From contig CAJJXG010000003.1 in NCBI GenBank assembly GCA_905197045.1, positions 1-64,000 of the forward strand: DNA of 64,000 bases. Reading direction: 5' to 3'. Below the pieces are notes generated by a model. It did no database searches and was not told the DNA's origin. It saw only the letters and a program-made list of their open reading frames with translations. The stretch is from an uncultured Caryophanales bacterium (GTDB lineage Bacteria; Bacillota_I; Bacilli_A; RFN20; CAG-826). Positions within the stretch are counted from its first letter, which is position 1, and each line of letters opens with the position of its first letter. The position numbers and the translations under genes are program-made. This document shows positions 27,183 through 36,458 of the stretch, piece after piece.

Positions 27183-28613
27183 CTAGATCCTCCTTAAGTT
27201 TTTAACCCATAGTACTTCCCCATTTAAGGTTTTATTCATCGAATATTTAGCTCCGCACTCTTTACAAGTATAGTTATACCCATCAAAAGTGACATTAACT
27301 TCCCCACACACTGGGCACTTGGCTTTAAATAAGTCTAGGTCACAATCAAATAAAAGTGTTAAAGAAGCAAAGAATGTTTCTAGTAACTCATCGTGATTGT
27401 TTTTATAGTAAGAGAGGGTAATTGCGTTAACAAATTTACCAACTAGATTATTCATCACGAAAAGATAAACATTGTTTGCCTCTTTCCCTTTTAAAACAAA
27501 ATCTAGGCTTTTTGCGGAGTTTTCTGTTAAATCAAAGCTAGTTAAGATGTAGGCGTGAGATATATTTTCTTCGTTAACTTGAGTCTTTAAACTGCGCGAA
27601 GAATTAACAAGCTTAATCTCGACATAAAACCCTAAATCTTTTGTGTCTTCTTTAAATTCGTAGATAAACATCCCTTTTTTAAAGGCTATTGGATTAAAGC
27701 GAATTCTTTTGTTTTCATCTAGCGATATATCGCTAGCATTAACCACGCTTGCTTTAGTTAATTTAATCTTAGAGAAATATTTAAAGAAAGAAAGAACGAC
27801 GTAATTATAGTAATATACATCAAAATTAGTGTTATCGATTTCGCTAGTTTGATAGTTTTCTTTATAGTAACGATAGCAATAAGAATATAAAGGATTATGA
27901 AGCAAAACGTTAGTTGGCACGACCATTTTTGGATTCATTTTTTTCGAGGTGAAGCGATAAAATTCACTGTCCTTGATGTTACGAATCTTTTTTTCAATGG
28001 CTTTTGCTTCTTTATAGGCTCTAGCTTTTGTTGATCTGAATTTAGATAAAACACCTTCATAAGGATAAGTCAATTTATTTAGGTCACTAATCATCGAGAC
28101 CTTACCAAAAGAGGTCGATGAGCCTTGATATAAATCTTCAAGAGTTTCAACAAGAGGCGAAAGATTAAGTAAAATTAACTTTAATTCATTATGAATCTCA
28201 TCAACTAGCATCGAAATAAAGCGATTTTCAAAAGTATCGATAGAATCGATGTTTTCTAAAGAGTAAACATATTCAGGAGTTAATTCACCTTCTTTATTTT
28301 TCCATAACTTTACATCGCGCATTGTTTTAATAAATGATTCAGTTGAAATTGCTCCAGTTAATTCACTACGTAAAATAACCTCATTAGTAACCGATTTAAT
28401 TTGTGGTTTAAAAATGATTGAAATTATTTTGTCGGTCACCACTTTAAGCTCTTTTAAACGAGCTAAACTTTCAACATAATCATAGCTCTTATTTAGTTTA
28501 AGTTTATTGTCTATCAAGCGATCATAAAGCACTTTAAAAGGTTCGCTACTTTTATTATAGCGAAGGACTTTTTTAGAAAGTTCAATTAAGAATTCTTCTC
28601 TTTTTCGTGCCAT
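27183..28613 (-). CDS. DUF2357-like protein with C-terminal zinc ribbon, partner of the AAA+ ATPase
   Basis: This 476-aa protein carries IDSIDTFENRFISMLVDEI (about 120-140), the T-x-E-N-R-F pattern of DUF2357 proteins, and VVPTNVLLHNPLYSYCYRYY in the middle, also seen in that family. DUF2357 proteins are usually encoded beside McrB-like AAA+ ATPases and end in a PD-(D/E)xK nuclease. Here the end is a zinc ribbon (Cys433, Cys436, Cys450, Cys453: CPVCGEV, TCKECGAK), and I see no nuclease motif. It lies directly behind the McrB-like ATPase gene and 2 bp before the ABC ATPase. It is predicted to be cytoplasmic. It may be an adaptor or scaffold for the motor. Confidence 0.68.
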   Translation of the reverse strand: MARKREEFLIELSKKVLRYNKSSEPFKVLYDRLIDNKLKLNKSYDYVESLARLKELKVVTDKIISIIFKPQIKSVTNEVILRSELTGAISTESFIKTMRDVKLWKNKEGELTPEYVYSLENIDSIDTFENRFISMLVDEIHNELKLILLNLSPLVETLEDLYQGSSTSFGKVSMISDLNKLTYPYEGVLSKFRSTKARAYKEAKAIEKKIRNIKDSEFYRFTSKKMNPKMVVPTNVLLHNPLYSYCYRYYKENYQTSEIDNTNFDVYYYNYVVLSFFKYFSKIKLTKASVVNASDISLDENKRIRFNPIAFKKGMFIYEFKEDTKDLGFYVEIKLVNSSRSLKTQVNEENISHAYILTSFDLTENSAKSLDFVLKGKEANNVYLFVMNNLVGKFVNAITLSYYKNNHDELLETFFASLTLLFDCDLDLFKAKCPVCGEVNVTFDGYNYTCKECGAKYSMNKTLNGEVLWVKNLRRI

Positions 28614-28646
28614 TTCCTTTTCCTTTAAACTAAATAATTTTAAATA

Positions 28647-30476
28647 CTATAACTTTCTTAATAAACGATTGATTTCAATAAATGAATGGGTGAACTTATT
28701 TTCACCATAAGTTTTATTGATTAAAGTTTTTAGGTTAAGTAAACCATCTTTAAGATAATCTTCAAAGCGACCTGAAAGTTTAGATAAAACTTTGCGAGAG
28801 AACATAAAGTCGAGTGCTTCTTCTTTTTTGCCTCCGCACGCTACATAAACTGGAACTAATATTTCAAGTTGATGCATGATACGGTTACCGATTGTGATAT
28901 CAAAGTTTTGATATGTGTAATTAATTAAGCTTCTGAATTTAGTTAAATCTTCTTCGCTTAATTTATATCTCTTGTCGTTACTTGCTTCATTAAATAAGAA
29001 AGTAAGTTTATCATAGCTTAAAGTAATCTTATTAATCTCTTCATTAACTTCAAAAGGAATATTTTGATCATCAAAAGAGATAGTGATAGCTCTATCGTAA
29101 ACCTTGTCGGTAATAGTAAAGGTTGAATCATCTTTATTTGCAGTGGCAATAAACCGGGTATTAGCTGGGATTTTTAAGATACCGTTTTCAAGATGTAATG
29201 GTGGATCAAAATCATAAGGAAGTTGCATGATTTTTAACGCCCACTTGTCGACTGGATATTCTAGAATTGATAAAAAGTCAGCAAAGTAATATTCAACACG
29301 GCTAATATTGACTTCATCAAGAACCATCACGTTCATGTGGTGAGTTTTGTAAGTTGCATCATAAAGACGCTTTAAAAATTCGGTCTCATTATAAGTTTTT
29401 GAAAAATCGTTATAAAAACCTAAAAGTGATGTACGGTCACGCCAAGTTGCCTGAACTGGTTCAAAGAAAGAATCTTCACTGATATAATCTGAAAAATAAC
29501 GAGCAAGAGAAGATTTACCTGTACCAGATAGACCTTCTAAAATGATAAGTCTACTAGCCGCTAAACCTGAAACAAAGGCTCTAATTGTATGAATATCAAA
29601 GTAAAGTTTTTCGCTTTTTGCTAAATATTTGCGGAAATTTTCACATAGTTCATCAAGTTTGACATCATCATCATAAAAATCTTCTTCTCTATTAGCTTCA
29701 TTTGCAACATCAATTGAGCATAAACCTGGGAAAACGATTTCTTTGTCTTTTAAGACTTTGCTTTCATTTTCACCAGTTTGAGCAGGTGCGCCAGCGTAAC
29801 TCGCGCCTGCGCTTCCGCCTCCAACATAGTTTCCACTTGCATCAACATTCATCTCACCAAAAGAATGAGCGAGTTCTCCTTGCTCTGCAAGGAGTTTATT
29901 TTCTTCTTCAACCTCTTTTTTCTCTTGACTTTCAAGCTCTTTAACGCGCGAACCAAAAAAGCGGAATGGTTTATCGATGTTTTTAAAGTTAACTACGATA
30001 AGTGTAATTCCAAAAACAAAACTACCTAAAATTAAAAAGATGAATAGACCAAGTAAAATTGAAACACCTAAAGCGAGTAAATTGTTGCTAATTAAATCGA
30101 GTTCATAAGGATATTGCGCGCATAAGCCAATTCCAAAACAAAGAACTAAACAAATTAAAAAAGTAAGCGAATATACGATGATCCATTTTTTAGAAAATTT
30201 CGATTCATCGTAATACTCAGCAAGGCGATATTCGTAGATAAAAGCGACCGTAAAGATTAAAACATAGATTAAAAAGCAGATAAGTAAAATATAAAACTGA
30301 GCTGAACCGTTAAATTCAACTAAGCCTAAGAAATTACCTAAACTTGCAATAGGATTGGTGCTTACAAAAAGTGGCTCACGCGCATCGATTGCAAGCCCTG
30401 CAATTAAGACCATCACACAATAAAAATAGACGATACCAATTGCAATGAAATTTTTTCTCGTAAAATGTGTTTTCAT
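28647..30476 (-). CDS. Membrane-anchored McrB/MoxR-like AAA+ ATPase
   Basis: This 609-aa protein has four hydrophobic segments in its first 165 residues (about 10-30, 60-83, 98-120, 133-163). A charged coiled coil (175-200), a Gly/Ala-rich linker (208-232) and a cytoplasmic AAA+ domain follow. Motifs: Walker A GLSGTGKSS (315-323), Walker B NVMVLDEVNISRVEYYF (382-398), sensor 1 FIATANKDDST (442-452), and an arginine-finger candidate in DKVYDRAIT (Arg462). The DEVN...F arrangement is McrB-like. A membrane-tethered McrB-like motor is unusual. It is flanked by the signal peptidase (5 bp) and the DUF2357-like gene. It could remodel or pull on an envelope complex. Confidence 0.8.
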   Translation of the reverse strand: MKTHFTRKNFIAIGIVYFYCVMVLIAGLAIDAREPLFVSTNPIASLGNFLGLVEFNGSAQFYILLICFLIYVLIFTVAFIYEYRLAEYYDESKFSKKWIIVYSLTFLICLVLCFGIGLCAQYPYELDLISNNLLALGVSILLGLFIFLILGSFVFGITLIVVNFKNIDKPFRFFGSRVKELESQEKKEVEEENKLLAEQGELAHSFGEMNVDASGNYVGGGSAGASYAGAPAQTGENESKVLKDKEIVFPGLCSIDVANEANREEDFYDDDVKLDELCENFRKYLAKSEKLYFDIHTIRAFVSGLAASRLIILEGLSGTGKSSLARYFSDYISEDSFFEPVQATWRDRTSLLGFYNDFSKTYNETEFLKRLYDATYKTHHMNVMVLDEVNISRVEYYFADFLSILEYPVDKWALKIMQLPYDFDPPLHLENGILKIPANTRFIATANKDDSTFTITDKVYDRAITISFDDQNIPFEVNEEINKITLSYDKLTFLFNEASNDKRYKLSEEDLTKFRSLINYTYQNFDITIGNRIMHQLEILVPVYVACGGKKEEALDFMFSRKVLSKLSGRFEDYLKDGLLNLKTLINKTYGENKFTHSFIEINRLLRKL

Positions 30477-30481
30477 ATATT

Positions 30482-31534
30482 TTACTCCTTGTTGCCTCTT
30501 TTATCTTTGTCTAGTTTTGAAACTAGATTATTCCATTTTTCCTTGACTTTTGCAGAGATTTCTTTAATTTTTGAAGGTTTTTCATTCCCTTCACTCTTTG
30601 CTTTTTCTTTGTTAAGGTATGTTTCACCTTCTTCATTAATATTCATCTTTAAAACGATTTCAGGATTGTCTTTATAGTTAATTACTTCGTTATAATCGAT
30701 TTTTATTTCTTCTTCAACTGGAAGAGAAGAAGAATAATCATATTTAATAACGCTATCTAAATATTCAATTCGTGATTCAATGCTTTCTTCATATTTATTA
30801 CGGTAATGATCAAACATAAGTAAGCAATAAACAACCGATAAAACCGTAATTATTCCTGAATTAGATTGAAGGAAAACAATAAAAACGCCTAGTAAAGGAA
30901 CTCTAGCATCGTTATATTTTCCAATGATTTTATCGTAAGTTAAGTAGCCATTATATAGTCTATTTGTATCGCTTATGGCATTTGAATCGCCTCTAGTTAC
31001 AAAAGTATTATCATCTCTAATTTCAATGATTCTATGAACGTAAATGACATCATCTTCCCCATAAAAAGCGACAACATCATATTGATTTATCTCTTCTACG
31101 CTTTGATATTTTGTGACGCCGATTATATCGTAAGTATCAAATTGATTGTTGAGATTATATTCATCTAAGTAGTCATTAGCACTATTTCTTTCTGACATCG
31201 AGCCAGAGCTAATAACAATAAAACCCGAATCGCCAAAAAGAAGATTGTTATTAAAAAAGCGAGAATATAAAGAAAAACCAAAAAAGGCTACTACTAAGCC
31301 CAAAAATGCATAACTTGTAATTCTTGAAGCGATGCGCTTTGTTTTTTCGCTTTTCTTTTTATTCTTTTCAATTCTTTCTTTATTATATTCAATTACTTCT
31401 TTATCAGCCTTGCCTTCTTTTATTTCATTAATATTAGAAAGATAATAATGTCTAAAAAGAAAAGTGAAGACTAAACAAAAGCTCACTAAACAAATAATAG
31501 TTACAACAAGAGATAAGATTTCGACGTTATTCAT
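30482..31534 (-). CDS. sipW: SipW-type signal peptidase I (Ser/His) with long C-terminal tail
   Basis: This 350-aa membrane protein has TM segments near 5-27, 75-92 and 224-240. The peptidase core contains FIVISSGSMS (Ser112 of S-G-S-M), DVIYVHRIIEI (His167) and TRGDSN (Asp183). A His in place of the usual catalytic Lys is the mark of ER/SipW-type enzymes, which in Bacillus cleave TasA and TapA precursors. A charged cytoplasmic tail of about 110 aa follows the last TM and is longer than usual. The start overlaps the end of the sixth fibre-like gene by 8 nt. The substrates are presumably the six proteins encoded upstream. Confidence 0.9.
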   Translation of the reverse strand: MNNVEILSLVVTIICLVSFCLVFTFLFRHYYLSNINEIKEGKADKEVIEYNKERIEKNKKKSEKTKRIASRITSYAFLGLVVAFFGFSLYSRFFNNNLLFGDSGFIVISSGSMSERNSANDYLDEYNLNNQFDTYDIIGVTKYQSVEEINQYDVVAFYGEDDVIYVHRIIEIRDDNTFVTRGDSNAISDTNRLYNGYLTYDKIIGKYNDARVPLLGVFIVFLQSNSGIITVLSVVYCLLMFDHYRNKYEESIESRIEYLDSVIKYDYSSSLPVEEEIKIDYNEVINYKDNPEIVLKMNINEEGETYLNKEKAKSEGNEKPSKIKEISAKVKEKWNNLVSKLDKDKRGNKE

Positions 31535-32234
31535 TATTTGTTGCTCCTATATATGATGGGGTGATGGTTAGATCGATTGGAAGTAAACCTTTGGCTTTTG
31601 CGGTAAAATCTTCTAAATATTCACCAATTTTTGAAATGTCGCCTTCCCATAAACCTGGGTTTTTATCATTAAATTTTGAGCCCCAAGCAAACTTATAAGT
31701 TAAGATCACTAAAGCACCTTTAAAATCATCATCATAAGTAATGCTACCTTCAATATAAGAATTGTTTGTAGTTAAAGGGATTTTAGTTAAAGGATCCGAG
31801 GAAGTAGGCAAATTAAAACTAAAATCAGTTAAGCAATCTGCCACGATATAGTTTTCCTTATCAAGTTCTTGATATTTACTAATTGATGTACTATTAAAAG
31901 AAGCTGTAATTTTAAAAGTATTAGCATCATTAATGGTTCTAGATGATTCAAGTCTAAAATTAACAGTAAAAGATAAATCTTCCTTTCCATCATCTCCATT
32001 TGAAATATTAGTGCCACCATTTTCGACATTATCGAAAGCAATATTTAAATCGCTTTTTTGAATTTCAACAATTAAAGTTTTGTTTGTTAAATCGCCAACC
32101 GAAACAGTTACGCTTGTTTTATCATCAAGCGAACCATCGATGTTCCAAGTTGCAAAACCTACACCAACTAAAGAAAGTGCACTAAGAGCAATTACTCCAT
32201 AAACTATGTATTTATTCTTTTTTCTATTTTTCAT
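31527..32234 (-). CDS. SipW-dependent secreted protein, array member 6
   Basis: This 235-aa protein has a basic N-terminus, hydrophobic core and VGFATWNID (25-33), the signal shared by the array. A beta-rich body follows, then FAWGSKF (from about 182) and a final strand DLTITPS. Compared with members 1-3 the FYN part after the W-G motif is replaced by GLWEG. It overlaps sipW by 8 nt and lies 13 bp after member 5. It is predicted to be secreted and cleaved by the neighbouring SipW, and may be the subunit nearest to an anchor or cap, judging only from divergence and position. Confidence 0.78.
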   Translation of the reverse strand: MKNRKKNKYIVYGVIALSALSLVGVGFATWNIDGSLDDKTSVTVSVGDLTNKTLIVEIQKSDLNIAFDNVENGGTNISNGDDGKEDLSFTVNFRLESSRTINDANTFKITASFNSTSISKYQELDKENYIVADCLTDFSFNLPTSSDPLTKIPLTTNNSYIEGSITYDDDFKGALVILTYKFAWGSKFNDKNPGLWEGDISKIGEYLEDFTAKAKGLLPIDLTITPSYIGATNNE

Positions 32235-32247
32235 ATTCCTTTACTTG

Positions 32248-32982
32248 TTAACTTCTACTTGGAGTAATAGTTAATTTAATCTCTGGATTACCACCATTAA
32301 CATTTCCATAAGCAGTTTCAAAAGCTTTTAAAGTACTCATGATGCTTTCAGCATCAAATCCATCAGCACTCGTAATTGTGCACGGATTTTTTCCTGCAGG
32401 ATTATTTCCTGCAAAAGCACTACCCCATTTAAAAGCAATAGTCGTTTCGATTGTTGCAACTGTAAATTCTGGGTTATAAGTAACATTGTTTGTAATATTT
32501 GAATTATTAACATCTGACATTGATCCAGCAGCTTCAGGTAAAGTAAATTCACAATTAGTTAAACAAGTTGTGTCAATATATTGAGGAGTTCCACCAATTG
32601 CAGTTTTTAAAGCATCTGCATCGCCGCTAAAATTATAACTTACCTTACAACCTTTATTTAAAGCGGTTTTACCTGTGATTGTATAAGTAAATGTGACATC
32701 CAAATTTTCGGTCGTTTCTTCACCGTTTGTTATAAAGTCACCTGAGCAACTATCCGCCTTTAAAGAATCAAATCTAATTGGATTAGCTAAATCGCTACCA
32801 TTAATAATTTCTGCGGTTAAAGAAGCGTCATCAATTTCGCCAATTTCGACGCTAATTGTTGCGTTGACGCTTGTATTTGTAGGATTTTTAATTACCCAAC
32901 TAGCAAAACCAATGCTAGCTAAACTAATAAAAGAAACTCCTAGCAAAATTGATATTAGTTTTTTATTACTTTTAATTTTCAT
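32248..32982 (-). CDS. SipW-dependent secreted protein, array member 5 (cysteine-containing)
   Basis: This 244-aa protein has signal IGFASWVIK (24-32), W-G motif FKWGSAF (from about 184) and final strand EIKLTITPS. Unlike most siblings it has several cysteines in the mature part (SCSGDF, KGCKVSY, TTCLTNCEF, KNPCTI), so disulfides are possible. It resembles member 6 most closely at its C-terminus. It starts only 2 bp after member 4, in the same operon. Confidence 0.78.
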   Translation of the reverse strand: MKIKSNKKLISILLGVSFISLASIGFASWVIKNPTNTSVNATISVEIGEIDDASLTAEIINGSDLANPIRFDSLKADSCSGDFITNGEETTENLDVTFTYTITGKTALNKGCKVSYNFSGDADALKTAIGGTPQYIDTTCLTNCEFTLPEAAGSMSDVNNSNITNNVTYNPEFTVATIETTIAFKWGSAFAGNNPAGKNPCTITSADGFDAESIMSTLKAFETAYGNVNGGNPEIKLTITPSRS

Positions 32983-32984
32983 AA

Positions 32985-33782
32985 TTAGTTAGATTCTCCT
33001 TCACTTACTAAAGTGAGAGTAATGGTAATTTCTTTACCATTTAAATTTTGATTCATTGTATCAATATCATTTCCATAAAGTTCTAGAACTGATAAGTAGT
33101 TATTTAAAGCAGTTTGAGTGTCTCCGTTAGTTTCTCGAGCTGTTTTATAATCCTCTTTATAGTCATTAACTTTTCCTTCATAGAAAGACTTTGGATCATC
33201 GCCATTAAAGAAACTACCAGGTTTAATTCCAAATTGAGACATATCAAAATTCTCAATTTTATAAAAAGAAGTTCCAAGAGCAGTAAATTTTTCTTTAGGT
33301 AATGCTATTGTTGGCTGAGTTATAGCAAAATATTCGTATTCTTTATTTGATTCTCTACCAATGAGCTGTTCTGCATCACTTGAAGATGCTATAACTTTAT
33401 TTTTATTATTTCTATCATCTTCTGCAGGCTCTTCATTGCTATCTCCAATAAATATACTAGATTGAATAGAAAGAGAATTGCTACTGCTACTATTAAAAAC
33501 CGAATTATAAACATCGCTAGAAATAACGATATCGCTTGTTCCACCTAAAGTCACACTAGATTGACTTTCAACATTTAAAGTAGGATTAGACTCACTAGGC
33601 GTATAATCAATAACTTTAGAAAAATCGTAAGAAACATCAATATTTACAGATAGATTTAAAGAATTATTTCCATCTCCTAAAGAAATAATCCATGTTGAAA
33701 AGCCAATACTTGCTAAAGAAAGTATTGTACAAGCAAAAATTCCTAACGAAATATGTTTGATTTTCTTAGATTTATTAAGCAT
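32985..33782 (-). CDS. SipW-dependent secreted protein, array member 4
   Basis: This 265-aa protein has signal IGFSTWIIS (26-34). The motif is altered to FGIKPGSFFNGDDPKSFYEG (from about 184), lacking the Trp but keeping G-S-F-F and the P-x-x-F-Y end. A Ser/Asn-rich N-terminal half is followed by an acidic Glu/Asp patch around 118-124. The last strand is EITITLTLV. It lies 19 bp after member 3 and 2 bp before member 5. Confidence 0.78.
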   Translation of the reverse strand: MLNKSKKIKHISLGIFACTILSLASIGFSTWIISLGDGNNSLNLSVNIDVSYDFSKVIDYTPSESNPTLNVESQSSVTLGGTSDIVISSDVYNSVFNSSSSNSLSIQSSIFIGDSNEEPAEDDRNNKNKVIASSSDAEQLIGRESNKEYEYFAITQPTIALPKEKFTALGTSFYKIENFDMSQFGIKPGSFFNGDDPKSFYEGKVNDYKEDYKTARETNGDTQTALNNYLSVLELYGNDIDTMNQNLNGKEITITLTLVSEGESN

Positions 33783-33801
33783 AAAGTTTATTTATTCAAT
33801 T

Positions 33802-34599
33802 TTAAGCGGATGCTTTAGGACTAAGTTCTAAACTAACTTCAATTTTCATTGTTTTACCAACAAATGCACCCTTCATTGCAGCTAGTTCAGTTTTTACTTG
33901 TTCTAATTTATTAACTTTTTGAACCGTTGTATCGGTTGATGGAATTTTACTGTTATAAAATTCTGAAGGAGTTTGGCTACCATCACCAAATAAAGTGCCC
34001 CGTTTAAAAGTAAAAACATTTTGTTTAAACTTCATAAACGTATAAGCTGAGCCTTTATATTCAGTTTCTGTTTCAAAATAGGTATCAAGATTACTAGTAG
34101 TTATCTCTAAACCATAACCAGAGCCGCCAGATAAAGCTTTTCCACCTACAAGATCAATATAGGAATATTCTTTTGCTGCTAACCCTAAAGCATTTCCTTC
34201 TGTTCTTGTATACGTTGGCCACTTAGCGTTATCAATAGTCAATTTTAAAGTTAATTTGCTAAATTCAAAACTATCATTTGAATAAACAAAATTGAATTCC
34301 TTTAAATTTATAGTCAAATCTTGAGTTTTTGAGTTATTGTTATCAAATCCGATAACTCTACCTTGGTCTAAACTTATTTCAGCACTTTCACAAAAAGTTA
34401 AACCAGTTTCATCATCAGCTTTAGCAATACTCACATATTGCGTGCTATCTTTTACAACATCAATATCAACAGAAACTTCAGCAGAAACGCTTGTTTGAGT
34501 TAAGCCAGTAAGCCAAGTTGCTAAACCAACAGAGCTTACCGCAACTGTAGCAAGCGCTACGCCAAGAATAGTATATTTTTTAGTTTTATTGAGTTTCAT
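33802..34599 (-). CDS. SipW-dependent secreted protein, array member 3
   Basis: This 265-aa protein has signal VGLATWLTG (24-32) and motif FKRGTLFGDGSQTPSEFYNS (from about 198). A helix with LEQVKTELAAMKGAF and the final strand MKIEVSLELSP follow. The order of elements (beta body, W/R-G motif, helix, last strand) is the same as in members 1 and 2. It lies in the operon 15 bp after member 2. Confidence 0.8.
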   Translation of the reverse strand: MKLNKTKKYTILGVALATVAVSSVGLATWLTGLTQTSVSAEVSVDIDVVKDSTQYVSIAKADDETGLTFCESAEISLDQGRVIGFDNNNSKTQDLTINLKEFNFVYSNDSFEFSKLTLKLTIDNAKWPTYTRTEGNALGLAAKEYSYIDLVGGKALSGGSGYGLEITTSNLDTYFETETEYKGSAYTFMKFKQNVFTFKRGTLFGDGSQTPSEFYNSKIPSTDTTVQKVNKLEQVKTELAAMKGAFVGKTMKIEVSLELSPKASA

Positions 34600-34614
34600 A
34601 ACTATTACCTGTAA

Positions 34615-35436
34615 CTATGCACTCACTTTTTTAATAGCTTCGACCTTAAGAGTAAGCTCTTTTAAATTGGTTTTCATTGCTCCTAGTTCTTTAGTAGCTT
34701 TTTGAGAAGCTTTAAACAAAACATCGAATTTATCTTTACCAAAATATGCGCCACCTTCTTCAAAATCTGCATCAGTATATAAAGAATTGTAGAAATTAAC
34801 AGGGGATTTACCTTCTAATGCATCCTTGTCAAAAAATGTGCCCCATTTGAAATTAAAATTATTCTTTTCACCTTTAATGGTGTATTCTTTAAATCCATCA
34901 GTATCAGGACCAGTGATTGTGAAATTTTCATCGGTCAAATCTAGAGTTACATCAGCAAATGAAACATAAGTCCAAGAGGAGCCTTTTCTTTTGCCGTGTT
35001 CACTAAATTCATTAGTTGTAACGGTGTTCCCTTGATTTAAATTAACAGTACCAGCAGAATAAACAGGTAAAGAAATTTTTATTGCATCAGGTTTGCCAAC
35101 AAAATCATCTGCACTCATGGTTAATTTTAATTCAGAAAACGTAAAACCAAGATAATTTTCACCAGCAGTATTAATTTCACCTTGTTTTGCTTCAATTATT
35201 TTATAATCTCCACCATCACTTCCTGTTCCTGCAGCTTCAGCTAATTTTATTCCTTTAGCAATTTTAGCTGATAAAAATACAGATTGATTAGTTGTATCAT
35301 CAACAGTAGCAGTAACTTTTACATCTTCGCTAGTTTTTTGAACGCCAACAAGCCAGGTAGCAAAACCAACAGTGCAAACTGAAAGAATAGCTAAAGAACT
35401 TACACCTAAAGCGATGATTTTATTTCTTTTTTTCAT
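34615..35436 (-). CDS. SipW-dependent secreted protein, array member 2
   Basis: This 273-aa protein has signal VGFATWLVG (23-31) and motif FKWGTFF (from about 196) with a short DKDALEGKS insertion before PVNFYNSLY. A C-terminal helix (KATKELGAMKTNL) and final strand LTLKVEAIKK follow. The mature part has no cysteine. It lies 34 bp after member 1 and 15 bp before member 3. Confidence 0.8.
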   Translation of the reverse strand: MKKRNKIIALGVSSLAILSVCTVGFATWLVGVQKTSEDVKVTATVDDTTNQSVFLSAKIAKGIKLAEAAGTGSDGGDYKIIEAKQGEINTAGENYLGFTFSELKLTMSADDFVGKPDAIKISLPVYSAGTVNLNQGNTVTTNEFSEHGKRKGSSWTYVSFADVTLDLTDENFTITGPDTDGFKEYTIKGEKNNFNFKWGTFFDKDALEGKSPVNFYNSLYTDADFEEGGAYFGKDKFDVLFKASQKATKELGAMKTNLKELTLKVEAIKKVSA

Positions 35437-35470
35437 AAGAATACCCCAAATATAAATTATTTAATACGTT

Positions 35471-36289
35471 TTATTCACCAGTAACAGCAGAGAATAAAAC
35501 ATGGATATTTTTTCCATCAAATGCTTGGCTGAGCGCATCAAATTCGCCTTTAACAAGATTAATATCTTCTGTACTATTTTGAATTTGTTTACGAGCAAAA
35601 TTACCTACCTCAACTTTCGAATATTCTCCAGTGTACAAATCATTATAAAATTTGCTTGGAGTTTTTCCGTCAAAGAAGGAGCCCCATTTAAATAAAGTAA
35701 TATTTAAACTCTCTGCGGTATATGTAATATCTCCTGTTTCACGATCTGTTGCCATTGTAAAACCGTTATTAGAGCCATTGTCTGTAGGTAAAACATACTC
35801 AGAAGTAGCGATATCTAAATATGTGTAAGTTGCACCTTCCCTAATATTAGTTGCTTGACCAACTACTACATTATTATTTTTTGTGCCATCGTTAGGATCA
35901 GTATACGAAACGCCACCTTCTGCTCCTGGATTAAAACCAATAGTGATTTTTGTAGGTCTTTCATTTTTAGGAACTCCACTACCTACTGTTAAGGTAACGT
36001 TAGCAGTAACTACAAAATCTGTAGCTTTTCCACTATCGATTGTTATAAATTCGCCTTGAGAGCTTTCTTCGCTAATACTAACTGCTGCTTCAGTTAATTT
36101 AACCTCTAAAACAATATTATTCGTTCTAGCAGTATCAACAGTAACATTAGTTGTACCATCTACCTGAGTTGTAGTGGCACCAATAATCCAAGTAGCGAAA
36201 CCTGTCGTTAAGAGTGCCACGCCACCAAAGATCAAAACGCCATTAATAACGGCTTTTCTAAACGAAGAATTTTTTAATTTCTTTTTCAT
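35471..36289 (-). CDS. SipW-dependent secreted protein, array member 1 (first gene of the locus)
   Basis: This 272-aa protein has signal TGFATWIIG (29-37), a Thr/Val-rich beta body, and motif FKWGSFFDGKTPSKFYN (200-216). A helix with LVKGEFDALSQAF and final strand NIHVLFSAV follow. The ATG is preceded by GGAAGGG. As the promoter-proximal gene it is probably the most abundantly made subunit. The signal pattern and SipW linkage are as in TasA/camelysin, but the mature sequence with its W-G motif is not one I recognise as TasA itself. Confidence 0.8.
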   Translation of the reverse strand: MKKKLKNSSFRKAVINGVLIFGGVALLTTGFATWIIGATTTQVDGTTNVTVDTARTNNIVLEVKLTEAAVSISEESSQGEFITIDSGKATDFVVTANVTLTVGSGVPKNERPTKITIGFNPGAEGGVSYTDPNDGTKNNNVVVGQATNIREGATYTYLDIATSEYVLPTDNGSNNGFTMATDRETGDITYTAESLNITLFKWGSFFDGKTPSKFYNDLYTGEYSKVEVGNFARKQIQNSTEDINLVKGEFDALSQAFDGKNIHVLFSAVTGE

Positions 36290-36458
36290 CTGAATAATCC
36301 CTTCCTAGTTTGCGGCTAGTAATGAACTTTAGCAAATGCGAAATTGAAGAATGTTGACTTAATCGTCTAGTGAAAGCTTCCTTACACAAACTTTACCGGC
36401 AAGAATAGGAATTAATCCCTCTCACGCTTTTGCAACTTTACTAAAGTCTTTTTTATAT
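36290..36458 (-). promoter_or_regulatory. Long structured 5' leader of the surface locus
   Basis: About 169 nt lie between the predicted start near 36458 and the first ATG. In the RNA sense it can form ACTTT-AGT-AAAGT near its 5' end, and GACTT near 36448 could pair with AAGTC near 36358. I compared it by eye with GEMM/c-di-GMP, c-di-AMP, purine, preQ1 and glycine riboswitches and found no match. It ends with a GGAAGGG ribosome binding site. Confidence 0.4.

Noticed and set aside
27183..30476. McrBC-type restriction system
   Set aside because: The ATPase is membrane-anchored, the partner lacks a visible nuclease core, and the neighbours are secretion genes, so a plain restriction role is not supported.
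36290..36458. Known riboswitch in the leader
   Set aside because: Compared by eye with c-di-GMP-I/II, c-di-AMP, purine, preQ1, glycine and fluoride consensus elements. None of their conserved cores is present.
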